Origin: Acidobacteriota bacterium
Lineage (GTDB): Bacteria; Acidobacteriota; Blastocatellia; RBC074
Assembly (NCBI GenBank): GCA_018269055.1
Contig: JAFDVI010000019.1
Span: forward strand, 124,001 to 188,000
Direction: 5' to 3'
DNA length: 64,000 bases
Below are positions 1-9,853 of the stretch, piece by piece (position 1 is the first letter of the stretch; each line of letters starts with the position of its first letter). The notes beneath the pieces are model-generated. The model was not told where the DNA came from and made no database searches. It saw only the letters and a list, made by a program, of their open reading frames with translations. A program made the position numbers and the translations under genes.

Positions 1-2
1 AG

Positions 3-2924
3 CATGCGGCCAGCGAAAACCCGCAAGGCTCGACTCAGACGATGGTGAATGGCCAGAGTTTCAGCGGCACAGGATTCCAACTTGACGGAACCGAAAACCG
101 AGATCCGATTCTGGGCATTATCGTCATCAATCCAAATTTCGAAGCCATCGGCGAAAGCAAGGTGACTTCGCAAAACTACGACGCCGAATTCGGGCAGGCC
201 ATCGCGGGCGTGGCTTCGGTGTCCACCAAATCAGGCACCAATGACTTGCACGGCGCAGCATTCCTGTTCCGTCAGAACGACGTGTTGCAAGCGCGCAATC
301 CTTTCTCGCAAGCTCGGAAGGATTCACTGACGGGGAAATTCATTCCCGATACGCTGAGGAGTCAATTTGGCGGAGCGATTGGCGGACGCATCATCAAAGA
401 CAGGTTGTTTTTCTTCGGCGATTACGACGGTCTGCGCAGCAAAACCGGCGGCACGCGATTGCTGAGTGTTCCGACTGCCGCAGCGCGCACGGGCGATTTG
501 AGCGCTTATGGAGTGAATATTTACGACCCGGCGACCTCTGTTTTTGATGCCAATGGCGCACTGGTTTCACGCTCTCAATTCACTGGCAACAAGATTCCCA
601 CCAATCGTTTGTCCGCCCAGGCGTTAAATGTGCTCAAACTGATTCCGTTGCCAAACGCGCCGGGAAGGTTAAATGGCACAACGGACAACTATGTGGCCTC
701 TGGTATCGAAGGTTTTGACAAAGACAGCTTTGATGTTCGCTCCGACTTCAAAGCGACAGAAAAGCTGAGCATGTTTGGCCGCTACAGCTTTGCCGACTTT
801 ACGCGCAATGGACCAACTGCCTTTGGTGCAGGGGGTGGCTCGGAACTGGTTTCCCTTGGCGGTGCGTCGAAAGTGCGCAACCAGAGCGTGGCCTATGGTT
901 TTGATTACACCTGGAATTCCACGTTGATCACCGATTTCCGATTTGGCTTTTTCCGTTACAAGGTCAATGTATTGCCCTTCGATTACGGCAAAACCACGGC
1001 GAAAGATGCCGGTATCAACGGATTGAACAACGACGATTTCAGCTCTGGTTTGTTTGCCGGATTTATTGATGGCAACGGCGGCACGGGCGGCACGAACTTC
1101 GGTTCCGGCCTTGGCGTCAATCGCTGCAATTGCCCGTTGGACCAGGACGAAAATCAGTACCAGTTTGTCAGCAACACTACGAAATTCGTGGGTAACCACT
1201 CTTTCAAATTCGGTGTGGACGTCCGTCGCGCTTACAACCTGCGTGTGCCCAGCGACACCCATCGCTCAGGCGAATTGAGCTTCAACAACAATCGTACCGC
1301 CAGTACGAGCGGCGGCGGTCTTGGAGTGGCAACGTTCCTGTTGGGCGATGTGACCAGTTTTGGTCGTTACATCAGTTCCAGCACGGATGCGCGTGAACGT
1401 CAGTGGCGTCATTTCTACTACGGTCAGGATTCCTGGCGCCTGAATCAGAAATTGACGCTCAACTACGGACTTCGCGCCGACGTCATCAATCCGCAATCCA
1501 TCAACGCTCCGGGCAACGCAGGATACCTGAGCCTGGAAACCGGCCAGATCAGCACAGTTGGTGTTGGTTCGACTGAATTGAACGGCAACGTGGAAAATTC
1601 GGTCAACTTCGCGCCGCGACTGGCGTTGAGTTACAAGGTGAACGACAAACTGGTTGTTCGCGCAGGATATGGCCGCAGTTATGACATCGGTGTGTTCGGC
1701 TCAGTCTTTGGCCACTCGGTCACGCAAAATCTGCCGGTGCTTGCCGTGCAGCGCATAGACAATGGGTCCTTCAATCGTGCGTTCAACCTGGCAGATGGCG
1801 CCCCGGCGTTCACGCAATTCTACGGTCTGGACAAATCCCCGAAAGACCCAACGGCAAAAACCAATACTTCGCTTCCGTCGAGCGGCCAGTTCTTCCTGCC
1901 GAACAACGTTTTCGCGCGTGCATTGCCCAGCAAGATGCGATTGCCAACCGTGGACGCGTATAACGTGACCGTGCAGTATCAGTTGACCAACAAGATGTCG
2001 GTCGAAGCTGCGTTTGTTGGCAACAAAGGAACACACGTGTTCGCAGGCGATGGCCCGGACTTAAACGTTAATCAGGTGCCGATCACCGGATATACTCCCG
2101 GTCGTAACGGCACGCTGGCCAAACCCTACTACCAGAAATTCGGTTGGACGCAGGACATCGCCTTCTTCTGTAACTGCGCAGACAACCATTACAACTCGCT
2201 CCAATTGAAATTGGACAAGCGGTTTTCGGATGGATATTCGATTTTGATGCACTACACCTATCAGGATGAAGTGCAGGAAGACGGCGGCTATTTCCCGTTT
2301 GATGCCAGTTTGAATCGTGGTCCGGCGGGATGGCAGCGCGACCATAATTTCGTGCTGTCACAGGTTTATGAATTGCCGTTTGGCAAAGGCAAGAAGTTCG
2401 GCGGCAATTGGTCGAAAGGCGCTGATCTGGCGCTGGGTGGTTGGCAGTTCAACTCCAACACAACGATCCAGAGTGGCTTGCCATTCGACAACTGCTTTGA
2501 CACAAATGGCATTTCCGATACAGGCACTTGCCGTCCGAATCAGAGCGGCGATCTGAAAACCAAAGCGGTTCGTCAGTCCGATGGCAGCTATAAGTTTTTC
2601 AGCGATCTGAGTGTGTTCAGCGCTCCGGCGGTGGGAACCTTTGGCAACCAGAAACGCAACAGTCAACGTGGCCCTGCATACTGGCGCACGGATGCTTCAT
2701 TGTTCAAGAAGTTTAAGCTGACGGAAAGGTATGAGCTTGAATTTCGCGCCGAAGCGGTCAACTTCTTTAATCATGTCAACCTGGGCAATCCCGATGGTTT
2801 CATCGGCAGTTTCAGCGGCGGCAAACTGAATCCGAGCGGTGGCGCAGGTACGATCAACTCGACTGCCTACTTCGGTTCGGATCCGCAGCGGAACTTCCAG
2901 TTCGCCCTCAAACTCAAATTCTAG
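3..2924 (+). CDS. TonB-dependent receptor, Oar/CarboxypepD_reg type (5' end outside window)
   Basis: Outer-membrane beta-barrel transporter, probably for a carbohydrate-derived ligand. The frame is open from the first bases. The residues before the first ATG (position 42) match the paralogue at 11300-14782 (shared SENPQGS...QTM segment), so the gene begins upstream of the window and has lost about 190 N-terminal residues: signal peptide, carboxypeptidase-regulatory domain and part of the plug. What remains is plug (LDGTENRDPI, NYDAEFGQAIAG) followed by the barrel, ending in a terminal Phe (FALKLKF) as expected for BAM-dependent barrels. Two short Cys-x-Cys sites (RCNCPLDQDENQ, FCNCAD) are shared with the paralogue. 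A strong terminator follows at 2989. The receptor class is clear; the substrate is inferred from the GH13 and sugar-transporter genes downstream. Confidence 0.93.
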   Translation, partial: HAASENPQGSTQTMVNGQSFSGTGFQLDGTENRDPILGIIVINPNFEAIGESKVTSQNYDAEFGQAIAGVASVSTKSGTNDLHGAAFLFRQNDVLQARNPFSQARKDSLTGKFIPDTLRSQFGGAIGGRIIKDRLFFFGDYDGLRSKTGGTRLLSVPTAAARTGDLSAYGVNIYDPATSVFDANGALVSRSQFTGNKIPTNRLSAQALNVLKLIPLPNAPGRLNGTTDNYVASGIEGFDKDSFDVRSDFKATEKLSMFGRYSFADFTRNGPTAFGAGGGSELVSLGGASKVRNQSVAYGFDYTWNSTLITDFRFGFFRYKVNVLPFDYGKTTAKDAGINGLNNDDFSSGLFAGFIDGNGGTGGTNFGSGLGVNRCNCPLDQDENQYQFVSNTTKFVGNHSFKFGVDVRRAYNLRVPSDTHRSGELSFNNNRTASTSGGGLGVATFLLGDVTSFGRYISSSTDARERQWRHFYYGQDSWRLNQKLTLNYGLRADVINPQSINAPGNAGYLSLETGQISTVGVGSTELNGNVENSVNFAPRLALSYKVNDKLVVRAGYGRSYDIGVFGSVFGHSVTQNLPVLAVQRIDNGSFNRAFNLADGAPAFTQFYGLDKSPKDPTAKTNTSLPSSGQFFLPNNVFARALPSKMRLPTVDAYNVTVQYQLTNKMSVEAAFVGNKGTHVFAGDGPDLNVNQVPITGYTPGRNGTLAKPYYQKFGWTQDIAFFCNCADNHYNSLQLKLDKRFSDGYSILMHYTYQDEVQEDGGYFPFDASLNRGPAGWQRDHNFVLSQVYELPFGKGKKFGGNWSKGADLALGGWQFNSNTTIQSGLPFDNCFDTNGISDTGTCRPNQSGDLKTKAVRQSDGSYKFFSDLSVFSAPAVGTFGNQKRNSQRGPAYWRTDASLFKKFKLTERYELEFRAEAVNFFNHVNLGNPDGFIGSFSGGKLNPSGGAGTINSTAYFGSDPQRNFQFALKLKF

Positions 2925-2988
2925 ACTTGAGTTTGAGCGTCATATTTCGGGACGGCAATGCTGTCGTCCCTTTGCATCACCGACTGAA

Positions 2989-3019
2989 GGGGAGCTGTCA
3001 TCAGGCTCCCCAATTTTTT
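2989..3019 (+). terminator. Rho-independent terminator after TonB receptor
   Basis: A 7-bp GC-rich stem (GGGGAGC at 2989-2995 with GCTCCCC at 3005-3011) closes a 9-nt loop and is followed by AA and six Ts. A weaker imperfect hairpin (GGGACG...CGTCCC) lies just upstream around 2950-2970. It separates the receptor from the TPR gene. Confidence 0.85.
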
Positions 3020-3077
3020 ATGTATGATATTGTGCGCTCTGCAATCCAAACTTTCATCATCAAGGAGTGCTGAATCC

Positions 3078-4133
3078 GTGAAGCAATTGGTGAAACCTGG
3101 CCTGACTTTGTGGATTTGCACATTGATATTTGCTGTAACCGCGCTGGCGCAGCAAACGAACGACAAGCAAGCCGCTGGTTTGTCAGAAGAGCGCACGCTA
3201 TACAACGCCGGACATTATGACGAGGTGATTCAAAGGCTGAGCGGGCAAGCCGATGTGCCGCGTATCGCCAGAGAAGTTGCTTACCTGATGGGCATGTCCT
3301 GGTATCAGAAACGTGAATACCGCCGCGCCCTCGTTTACCTGCAAACTATCATTCGTGCCGGCAATGAAGCGCCAGGCGACAGTTCCGTGGTCCGCGAATT
3401 TTTTGAATGCCAGCAGGCGCTGGGACTTTCATATTACCTGCTGGGGCAGATGGCCGAAGCAATTCCTTACCTGGAACAAACAGTCAATCACTTTCCGAAT
3501 AACAACGAATTGGTTTACGCACTGGGGATGGCTTGCGTGCAGGCGCGGCAGCCTGAAAAAGCCCGCGCAGCGTTTGGACGGATGTTTCATGTCGAGCCGG
3601 ATTCCGCCGCTGCGCATTTGCTGACGGCGCAGATGATGATTCGCGTCGAGATGGAAGATTTCGCGGATGCGGAATTAAAAAAGGCGCTGGAAAAAGACCC
3701 ACGCCTACCTCAGGCGAATTACCTGCTAGCCCAAAACGCGATTTACAAAGGCCGGTACGATGAAGGCATTGCGCTGCTCGAAAAAGAACTGACCCTCAAC
3801 CCGAATAACGCGATGGCGTATTACAAAATTGGCGATGCGCTGACTCGACAATTGAAATGGGATGATGCGATTACACAGTTGCAAAAATCCGTTTGGCTCA
3901 ACCCATTTTACAGTGGCCCATACATTTTGCTTGGCAAGAGCTATTTGAAGAAAAAGGAACTCTCAAACGCCGAAGGAATGTTAAAACGCGCGATTCAGTT
4001 CGATCCCAACAATAAATCTGCACATTACATTTTGGGACAAGTGTTTCAGCAATCAGGCAGGGCGGAAGATGCCAGGCGCGAATTTGCGTTGGCCGAAAAG
4101 CTGCAAGGCAATTTGGAAAGCCCGGAAAAATAG
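3078..4133 (+). CDS. Secreted/periplasmic TPR repeat protein
   Basis: A 351-residue protein made almost entirely of tetratricopeptide repeats after a signal peptide (hydrophobic LTLWICTLIFAVTALAQ). TPR arrays are protein-protein scaffolds; the partner cannot be read from sequence. I prefer the GTG start at 3078 because AAGGAG at 3062-3067 sits 10 nt upstream and the signal peptide then begins at once; an in-frame ATG at 3024 would add 18 residues but lacks a comparable ribosome site and lies just behind the terminator. At least seven repeat units with the usual small/aromatic pattern (ALGLSYYLLGQMAEAIPYLE, HYILGQVFQQSGRAEDARRE) can be seen. The stop lies 4 bp from the stop of the convergent TPR-containing gene at 4138. 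Confidence 0.8.
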   Translation: MKQLVKPGLTLWICTLIFAVTALAQQTNDKQAAGLSEERTLYNAGHYDEVIQRLSGQADVPRIAREVAYLMGMSWYQKREYRRALVYLQTIIRAGNEAPGDSSVVREFFECQQALGLSYYLLGQMAEAIPYLEQTVNHFPNNNELVYALGMACVQARQPEKARAAFGRMFHVEPDSAAAHLLTAQMMIRVEMEDFADAELKKALEKDPRLPQANYLLAQNAIYKGRYDEGIALLEKELTLNPNNAMAYYKIGDALTRQLKWDDAITQLQKSVWLNPFYSGPYILLGKSYLKKKELSNAEGMLKRAIQFDPNNKSAHYILGQVFQQSGRAEDARREFALAEKLQGNLESPEK

Positions 4134-4137
4134 AAAG

Positions 4138-6156
4138 TCATTTGATCAACGCCTGCGCGCGTTTCAAATTTTCGCGCGCGGCGGCATTCTTTGGATCGAG
4201 CCTGACGGCTTGTTCGAAATGTGGAATCGCTTCCTTGATCCTACCCAGATTGGCGAGTAACGCGCCGAGTTCGTTATGAGCTTCGGCGTTGTTCGGATTT
4301 AGCCGCAACGCGCGTTCGTAATGGTTGATGGCTTCGTTTGGTTTTTTGAGCGCGATCAGTACAGCGGCGAAATTGACGTGAACATCGGCATTGTCAGGAT
4401 TTAGCCGAACTGATGCGTCGAATTGCTGTGCCGCTTCGACGGTTTGGCCTTGCATCGCCAGCGCGCTGCCCAAACTGTTATGTGCCTGGGCGTCGTTGGG
4501 ATGCTGGCGAAGAAACTCTTTCAGATGCGTGATTGCTTGCGCCAAGTCGCCTTTGGCCAGCAGCAAGTTCGCAAGATTGTAGCGCGCTGGCGCGTAATCC
4601 GATTGAACGCGCAGAGCCTGACTGTAATAGTTGATGGCATCAGCGGTTCTGCCAACCGCTTGGAGCGAAGCGGCCAGATTGGTCAGCGCCGCCGGATGAT
4701 TCGGGCGAGTTTGCAGTGCTTTTTGAAAACTGGCGATGGCTTCCGCGTCGCGACCTTCGTTTTGAAGCGCCGCTCCCAGGTTGAAATGTCCTGTAAAATC
4801 CGCAGGATATTTTTGCAACCGGCGGCGCATCAACGCTTCCTGCAAAAAGATGCGCGCGTCCCGCCCGTCAATTTGCGGGGAGCGCGGCAAGACCTGAACC
4901 CAGAGATGCCCCATTTCTTCTGAAGAGCGATTACCAGCGCGAACGCGCTGCGGCGGGCTGTGCGGATTACGCGGGTTGTCGGCGGAATTGTCGTAGCTGT
5001 AGCGCATGGAAAGCGTCGAACCTTTGGGCAGAAAAATCGGATGGCGGAATCTGTAAATGCCTTGCCAGTTCAAATCCCAATGTGTGATGCGGATCAACAA
5101 TTTCCTTGATCCATCAGGCAGCGTGGCAAATCCTTGCAGGTCTTTACCCAGGTAATGCGCGTGCGGATAAACGCCCAGCACGTCCACATCCACGGGCAGT
5201 TTCACTTCGTCGGTGACGATGAAATCTTTTGCGCCGGGCGGGATGTCAATCGCGCCGTCGTGTTCAAGTTGCAACAGCATCGGAAAAATCGTTTGCGGTT
5301 TGTCGGTGAAGTACAACCCGACTTCGGCTTGTATGCGTTCCGGTTTGCCCGTCGGCTGCAGGTGCAGATTCAGCACCAAATCGGTTCCAGGATCGCAACG
5401 CCAGGCCATTCCGTCCGGTGCGATTTCAGGCGCGGAGCCAGGTTTCCAAAACAAAAAATGACTGTCCGGTTCGAACGATTCGGCTTCGATGGAAACCTCC
5501 ATTCCGCCAAATCCCGGCGCTGGGTCTTGGGCATCGAGTTTGCGCGAATTTTCTGTTCGATCAATCAGCAAATTGGCGTGGTGCACGACGCGTTGATTGC
5601 CGGGTAAGATTTCAACGGCTTTGACAAATTTGGTCGCTTTGACCGGAATCGGGATGACGAAATTGCGGAACACATCAACGCCTTCGGCGGGAACGGTGAA
5701 GGCTTCACTCATCCGCACGATCAAATCCGGCTTGCCCAATTGCCAGCTTTCATTGAATTGTGGCGCTTTCGGCAAATCTTTCGCGTCGCCTTCTGACATT
5801 CCGGCGTCAACCCATTGGCGAATAAGTTTGATTTGCTCTTCGCTCAACCGGCGTTCATCGAGAATTTCCGCGTAACCGGGTTCAGGCAGCCAGGGCGGCA
5901 TGTACCGGCTGGCAGTGACATCCGCAATCAACTGCGCGCGCTTTTTGACTTCGGCGAATGTCATCAGGCTGAACGGAGCCGCGCCGCCCGCGTGGTGACA
6001 AACTGCGCAGTATTCAAACAAAATTGGGGCGATTTGTTTGTTAAAAGTTGGTGGTTCGGCGCTGTGTGAAGCTCCAAGCGGACAAAGCGAGACCATTGCC
6101 ACGATCGTGCCAAGCATCAAAATCAACTTGAGATCATAGAATGTACGCTTCTTCAT
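4138..6156 (-). CDS. c-heme / copper-monooxygenase-like protein with C-terminal TPRs
   Basis: A 672-residue exported protein. After a signal peptide comes a mono-heme cytochrome-like segment with CAVCH (near residues 50-54) and a downstream YMPPW that could give the Met ligand. The middle resembles the C-terminal half of copper type II ascorbate-dependent monooxygenases (PHM/DBM): RVVHHA, LNLHLQPTG and PHAHYLGK supply paired histidines. The last ~220 residues are tandem TPRs. The heme plus PHM-like block is shared with 32830-35127, which carries a different C-terminus. The ATG at 6156 (MKKRTF) is preferred to a GTG two codons earlier. Its 5' end overlaps that of the divergent CRTAC1 gene by 16 bp. 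Likely a periplasmic or surface redox protein; substrate unknown. Whether the PHM-like part still binds copper is inference. Confidence 0.82.
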   Translation of the reverse strand: MKKRTFYDLKLILMLGTIVAMVSLCPLGASHSAEPPTFNKQIAPILFEYCAVCHHAGGAAPFSLMTFAEVKKRAQLIADVTASRYMPPWLPEPGYAEILDERRLSEEQIKLIRQWVDAGMSEGDAKDLPKAPQFNESWQLGKPDLIVRMSEAFTVPAEGVDVFRNFVIPIPVKATKFVKAVEILPGNQRVVHHANLLIDRTENSRKLDAQDPAPGFGGMEVSIEAESFEPDSHFLFWKPGSAPEIAPDGMAWRCDPGTDLVLNLHLQPTGKPERIQAEVGLYFTDKPQTIFPMLLQLEHDGAIDIPPGAKDFIVTDEVKLPVDVDVLGVYPHAHYLGKDLQGFATLPDGSRKLLIRITHWDLNWQGIYRFRHPIFLPKGSTLSMRYSYDNSADNPRNPHSPPQRVRAGNRSSEEMGHLWVQVLPRSPQIDGRDARIFLQEALMRRRLQKYPADFTGHFNLGAALQNEGRDAEAIASFQKALQTRPNHPAALTNLAASLQAVGRTADAINYYSQALRVQSDYAPARYNLANLLLAKGDLAQAITHLKEFLRQHPNDAQAHNSLGSALAMQGQTVEAAQQFDASVRLNPDNADVHVNFAAVLIALKKPNEAINHYERALRLNPNNAEAHNELGALLANLGRIKEAIPHFEQAVRLDPKNAAARENLKRAQALIK

Positions 6157-7883
6157 TCCCACACATTGTTTTCACAAACCGAACAGCAGGCAAGCCGTTG
6201 GCGGCGGTTTTTTTCCTTACTGTTTTGACGCTTTGGCCGACGAGCGCAAATCCGCAATCAAAAGTTCCGCAGTTTGTGGATGTTGCCGCCCAAGCCGGGT
6301 TGACGCAGCCAATCATTTACGGTGGAGCGGAGTCCAAACGCTACATCATCGAAACCAACGGTTGCGGCGTAGCCTTTTACGATTATGACAATGATGGCTG
6401 GATGGACATTCTGACGCTGAATGGCTCGCGACTGGAACCCTTTGCCAAAGGCAGCGAACCGACTGCGCGCCTGTATAAAAACAATCGCAACGGCACATTC
6501 ACGGACGTAACGGCAAAAGCCGGATTTACCAAAACCGGCTTTGCTTCCGGATTGTGCATCGGCGATTTCGATGGTGACGGGTTTGACGATTTGTTCGTGA
6601 CGTATTGGGGTGCAAACGTGTTGTATCGAAACGATGGAAACGGCACGTTCACCGATGTGACGAAAAAAGCCCGGCTCGATTTTGTCCGACTTGATTCTGA
6701 AAGCCCGCGCTGGGGATCGGGATGCAGCTTCATTGATTACGACCGCGACGGCGATCTTGACCTGTTTGTGGCGAATTACCTGAGCTTCGACCTGAAAAAC
6801 GCTATGGAACCGGGCAAAAGCGCGAACTGCGCCTGGAAAGGAATCCCGGTCAACTGTGGCCCCAAAGGGTTGCCGTTTGCGCGCAACTGGCTTTATCGCA
6901 ATGAAGGAAATGGAACTTTCACAGACGTTTCCGAATCAACGGGTATCAGCAAAGTAACTGGTCATTACCCGATGTCCGTGGCGGCGGCGGATTTTGACGA
7001 AGACGGCTGGGTGGATTTGTACATCGCCTGCGATTCAACGGCCAGCATTCTGTATCACAACGACGGCAACGGGAAATTCACAGACATCGCGTTGGAGACC
7101 GGCGCGGCGTACAACGAAGATGGACAGCCACAAGCCGGGATGGGACTCGGCATAGGCGATTTCAACCGCGATGGGCGGCTGGATATTTTCAAAACACATT
7201 TTATGGATGACACGCCTTTGCTTTATCTCAACGCTGGCAAGGGCTTGTTTGAAGATGTAACGCGCCCTGCGGGCTTTGGTTCGGCGACGAAATTCATCAG
7301 TTGGGGCGCAGGAATGCCGGATGTGGACAATGACGGATGGCCGGATATTTTCTGGGTGACGGGCAACGTCTACCCGGAAGTCGAAAAAATCTTCAAACAG
7401 TATCCGCATCGAAGCCCGCGCCAGTTGTTCCGCAATCTGGGCAACGGAAAATTTGAAGATATTTCCGCAACCAGCGGGCCTGGCATCACTACGCCGCATT
7501 CCAGCCGAGGCTGTGCGTTCGGCGATTACGACAACGACGGCGACACAGATGTGCTGGTGATGAACATGAACGAACCGCCTTCGCTGCTGCGCAACGATCA
7601 GACGAGTGGCAATCATTGGTTGAAGGTGAAGCTGGTCGGCGGAAAGTCGAATCGAACCGGCTTGGGCGCGCGCGTCATCGTTACTGTCGGCGAACGAAAA
7701 CAGGCTCAGGCCGTTTTGAGCCAGACAAGCTATTACTCGCACGACGATCTGCGGTTGCACTTCGGATTGGGTGACAAATCCAAAGCTGACCGAGTTGAGG
7801 TTTACTGGCCCAGCGGGCAAACGACTGCGTTGAAAGACGTGAAGGCCGATCAAATCCTGACCATCAAAGAAGGCCAAAACTAG
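6141..7883 (+). CDS. CRTAC1 family protein: VCBS/FG-GAP propeller with ASPIC/UnbV domain
   Basis: A 580-residue exported protein. A signal peptide (PLAAVFFLTVLTLWPTSA) leads into a predicted beta-propeller with seven Asp-rich calcium-type loops (such as YDYDNDGWMDI, GDFDGDGFDDLF, GDFNRDGRLDIF, GDYDNDGDTDV). The C-terminal ~90 residues are an ASPIC/UnbV domain (NHWLKVKLVGG...RVEVYWPSGQ). This architecture is common in Acidobacteriota and Planctomycetota, often beside TPR proteins, with no agreed role; surface carbohydrate or protein binding is the usual guess. The ATG at 6141 overlaps the start of the divergent heme/TPR gene, so each gene's upstream signals must lie in the other's coding sequence. 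It precedes the GH13 gene by only 9 bp, suggesting cotranscription with the amylase and sugar transporter. Confidence 0.9.
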   Translation: MYASSFPHIVFTNRTAGKPLAAVFFLTVLTLWPTSANPQSKVPQFVDVAAQAGLTQPIIYGGAESKRYIIETNGCGVAFYDYDNDGWMDILTLNGSRLEPFAKGSEPTARLYKNNRNGTFTDVTAKAGFTKTGFASGLCIGDFDGDGFDDLFVTYWGANVLYRNDGNGTFTDVTKKARLDFVRLDSESPRWGSGCSFIDYDRDGDLDLFVANYLSFDLKNAMEPGKSANCAWKGIPVNCGPKGLPFARNWLYRNEGNGTFTDVSESTGISKVTGHYPMSVAAADFDEDGWVDLYIACDSTASILYHNDGNGKFTDIALETGAAYNEDGQPQAGMGLGIGDFNRDGRLDIFKTHFMDDTPLLYLNAGKGLFEDVTRPAGFGSATKFISWGAGMPDVDNDGWPDIFWVTGNVYPEVEKIFKQYPHRSPRQLFRNLGNGKFEDISATSGPGITTPHSSRGCAFGDYDNDGDTDVLVMNMNEPPSLLRNDQTSGNHWLKVKLVGGKSNRTGLGARVIVTVGERKQAQAVLSQTSYYSHDDLRLHFGLGDKSKADRVEVYWPSGQTTALKDVKADQILTIKEGQN

Positions 7884-7892
7884 GCGGAAGGC

Positions 7893-9815
7893 ATGAAAAG
7901 CAAGATTCCTATTCTTCGCGCAAGCTTTGCGTTGGCAGTGTTCGCCGCTGCAATGCTGGCATGGTTCAACCCAACAAACGCGCGAAGCGCAACTGCTGCG
8001 CCTGAAATTCTGAAAGTCGAACCGCCAAATTGGTGGGCAGGGCAAACCATCGGCACACAAGCCAATCCGTTGCGCGTATTGGTTCACGGGCGAAATCTGC
8101 AAGGAGCAAAGCTCACCGCCAAACCCGGACTGACCGTCAGCCGCGTCAAGGTCAACGAAACGGGCAGCTACCTGTTCGCGGACGTTGCCATCAACAAAAC
8201 TGTCAAACCCGGACAGTATCCGTTTTTGATCACAGGAGAGCTTGGCAGCGCCGAAGCGCCGTTTGAAATCAGCGCCGTTCTGCCGCGCCAGGGCAACTTT
8301 CAAGGCTTTAATCAGGACGACGTGATTTATCTGCTGATGCCGGATCGTTTTGCCAATGGAGATTCGTCGAATGATGACCCGGCGGTTTCAAAAGGGCTGT
8401 TCGACCGCAGCAAACCGCGACGCTATCACGGAGGCGACCTGCAAGGCGTCATCAACCGGTTGCCTTACCTGAAAGAGCTGGGCGTGACAGCCATCTGGCT
8501 GAATCCGATTTACGACAACAACAATCAACTCGACACCAAAGAAACCGACAACGGCGAACCTTCCACAGGCTATCACGGTTACGGCGCGGTGGATTTTTAC
8601 GCCGTCGAAGAACATTTCGGCGACGTGGCCAAATTCCGCGAGCTGGTCGCCAAAGCGCACACATTGGGTTTGAAAGTCGTTCAGGATCAGGTGGCGAATC
8701 ATTGCGGGCCGTATCATCCGTGGGTGAAGGATTCGCCGACGCCGACCTGGTTCAACGGCACGGAAACCAATCACATCAACGAAACCTGGCAAACGCATTT
8801 GTTAATGGATCGCTACGTTTCGCCGGAAATGTTGAAGCCAGTGCTGGATGGGTGGTTCATCAACTTGTTGCCGGATTTGAACCAGAGCGATCCCGAAACG
8901 GCGCGCTACATCATTCAAAACACGTTGTGGTGGATTGGCGTCAGCGGGTTGGATGGCATTCGCCAGGACACGTTGCCGTATGTGCCACGCAAGTTTTGGA
9001 ATCAATGGATGACCGCAATCAAGCGCGAATATCCGAACGTCAACGTGGTCGGCGAAACGCTGGACGGATTGCCCGCGCAAGTCGCGTTCTTTCAAGGCGG
9101 CGCGAAGCGTTGGGATGGTGTGGATTCCAGGATTGACACCGAATTCGATTACCCGCTGTTTTATCCGATTCGCCGCGTGTTTGCCGAAGGCCAGTCCATG
9201 CGCCAACTCGTGGACATTCTGAATCAGGACTATTTGTACCCTGCGCCGGAAAAGCTGGTGACGCTGCTCGGTTCGCACGATGTGCCACGGTTTATGAATG
9301 AACGCGGCGCGACTGCGGAAGGATTGAAGCTGGCATTGACGTTTTTGGCGACAATGCGCGGCATTCCGCAACTGTATTACGGTGATGAAATTGCGATGCC
9401 CGGCGGAAATGACCCCGACAACCGCAGAGATTTTCCTGGTGGCTGGGCGGGCGATGCACGCAACGCATTTGATCACTCCGGCCGCTCGGCGACGGAAACC
9501 GATGTCTTTGAGCATCTGAAAAAAGCCTTGCGATTGCGGCAGGAACTGGAACCATTGCGTCGCGGCAAACTGCTGCATCTTTCCATTACCGATCAAACCT
9601 ATGCCTTTGCGCGCTTCACAAACGACAAAACCGTCATCGTCGCTTTCAACAACAGTACGGAACCACAAGTGATTGAAGCCACTTTACCTGCTGCTTTGAA
9701 ATTGCCAAATGGTGTTGTGCTGAAAAACCTGCTTGGTTCCGGCGCGGAAGTGCGCGTGGAAAACGGGCGGATCAAGTTCACGTTGGCCCCGCGTGCCGCC
9801 GTCATTCTGGCGTAG
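7893..9815 (+). CDS. Exported GH13 alpha-amylase / neopullulanase-like enzyme
   Basis: A 640-residue glycoside hydrolase acting on alpha-glucans or maltooligosaccharides in the periplasm or at the surface. A signal peptide (residues ~1-32) precedes an Ig-like N-terminal domain of the cyclomaltodextrinase-N type (residues ~36-130), then the (beta/alpha)8 barrel. GH13 conserved regions are visible: VQDQVANH (region I), GIRQDT with nucleophile Asp359, VVGETLDG with acid/base Glu388, and GSHDVP with transition-state Asp463. A short beta-domain ends the protein. Length and order match SusA/NplT-like enzymes. It lies between CRTAC1 (9 bp) and an SLC45-type sugar transporter (38 bp), supporting a starch or maltodextrin pathway in which outer-membrane receptors import oligomers and this enzyme shortens them. 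Confidence 0.93.
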   Translation: MKSKIPILRASFALAVFAAAMLAWFNPTNARSATAAPEILKVEPPNWWAGQTIGTQANPLRVLVHGRNLQGAKLTAKPGLTVSRVKVNETGSYLFADVAINKTVKPGQYPFLITGELGSAEAPFEISAVLPRQGNFQGFNQDDVIYLLMPDRFANGDSSNDDPAVSKGLFDRSKPRRYHGGDLQGVINRLPYLKELGVTAIWLNPIYDNNNQLDTKETDNGEPSTGYHGYGAVDFYAVEEHFGDVAKFRELVAKAHTLGLKVVQDQVANHCGPYHPWVKDSPTPTWFNGTETNHINETWQTHLLMDRYVSPEMLKPVLDGWFINLLPDLNQSDPETARYIIQNTLWWIGVSGLDGIRQDTLPYVPRKFWNQWMTAIKREYPNVNVVGETLDGLPAQVAFFQGGAKRWDGVDSRIDTEFDYPLFYPIRRVFAEGQSMRQLVDILNQDYLYPAPEKLVTLLGSHDVPRFMNERGATAEGLKLALTFLATMRGIPQLYYGDEIAMPGGNDPDNRRDFPGGWAGDARNAFDHSGRSATETDVFEHLKKALRLRQELEPLRRGKLLHLSITDQTYAFARFTNDKTVIVAFNNSTEPQVIEATLPAALKLPNGVVLKNLLGSGAEVRVENGRIKFTLAPRAAVILA

Positions 9816-9853
9816 AAGTTCTTGCAAGCTGCATTTCAACAAGGAAGAGTCCA

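Noticed and set aside
7035-8303. A 422-codon open frame on the minus strand across the CRTAC1 and amylase genes
   Set aside because: It is antisense to two genes with clear motifs, spans their boundary, lacks family motifs and is rich in Arg, Gln and His as expected for a shadow frame.
8802-9668. A 288-codon minus-strand frame within the amylase gene
   Set aside because: It is fully antisense to the GH13 catalytic region, with shadow-type composition and no ribosome site.
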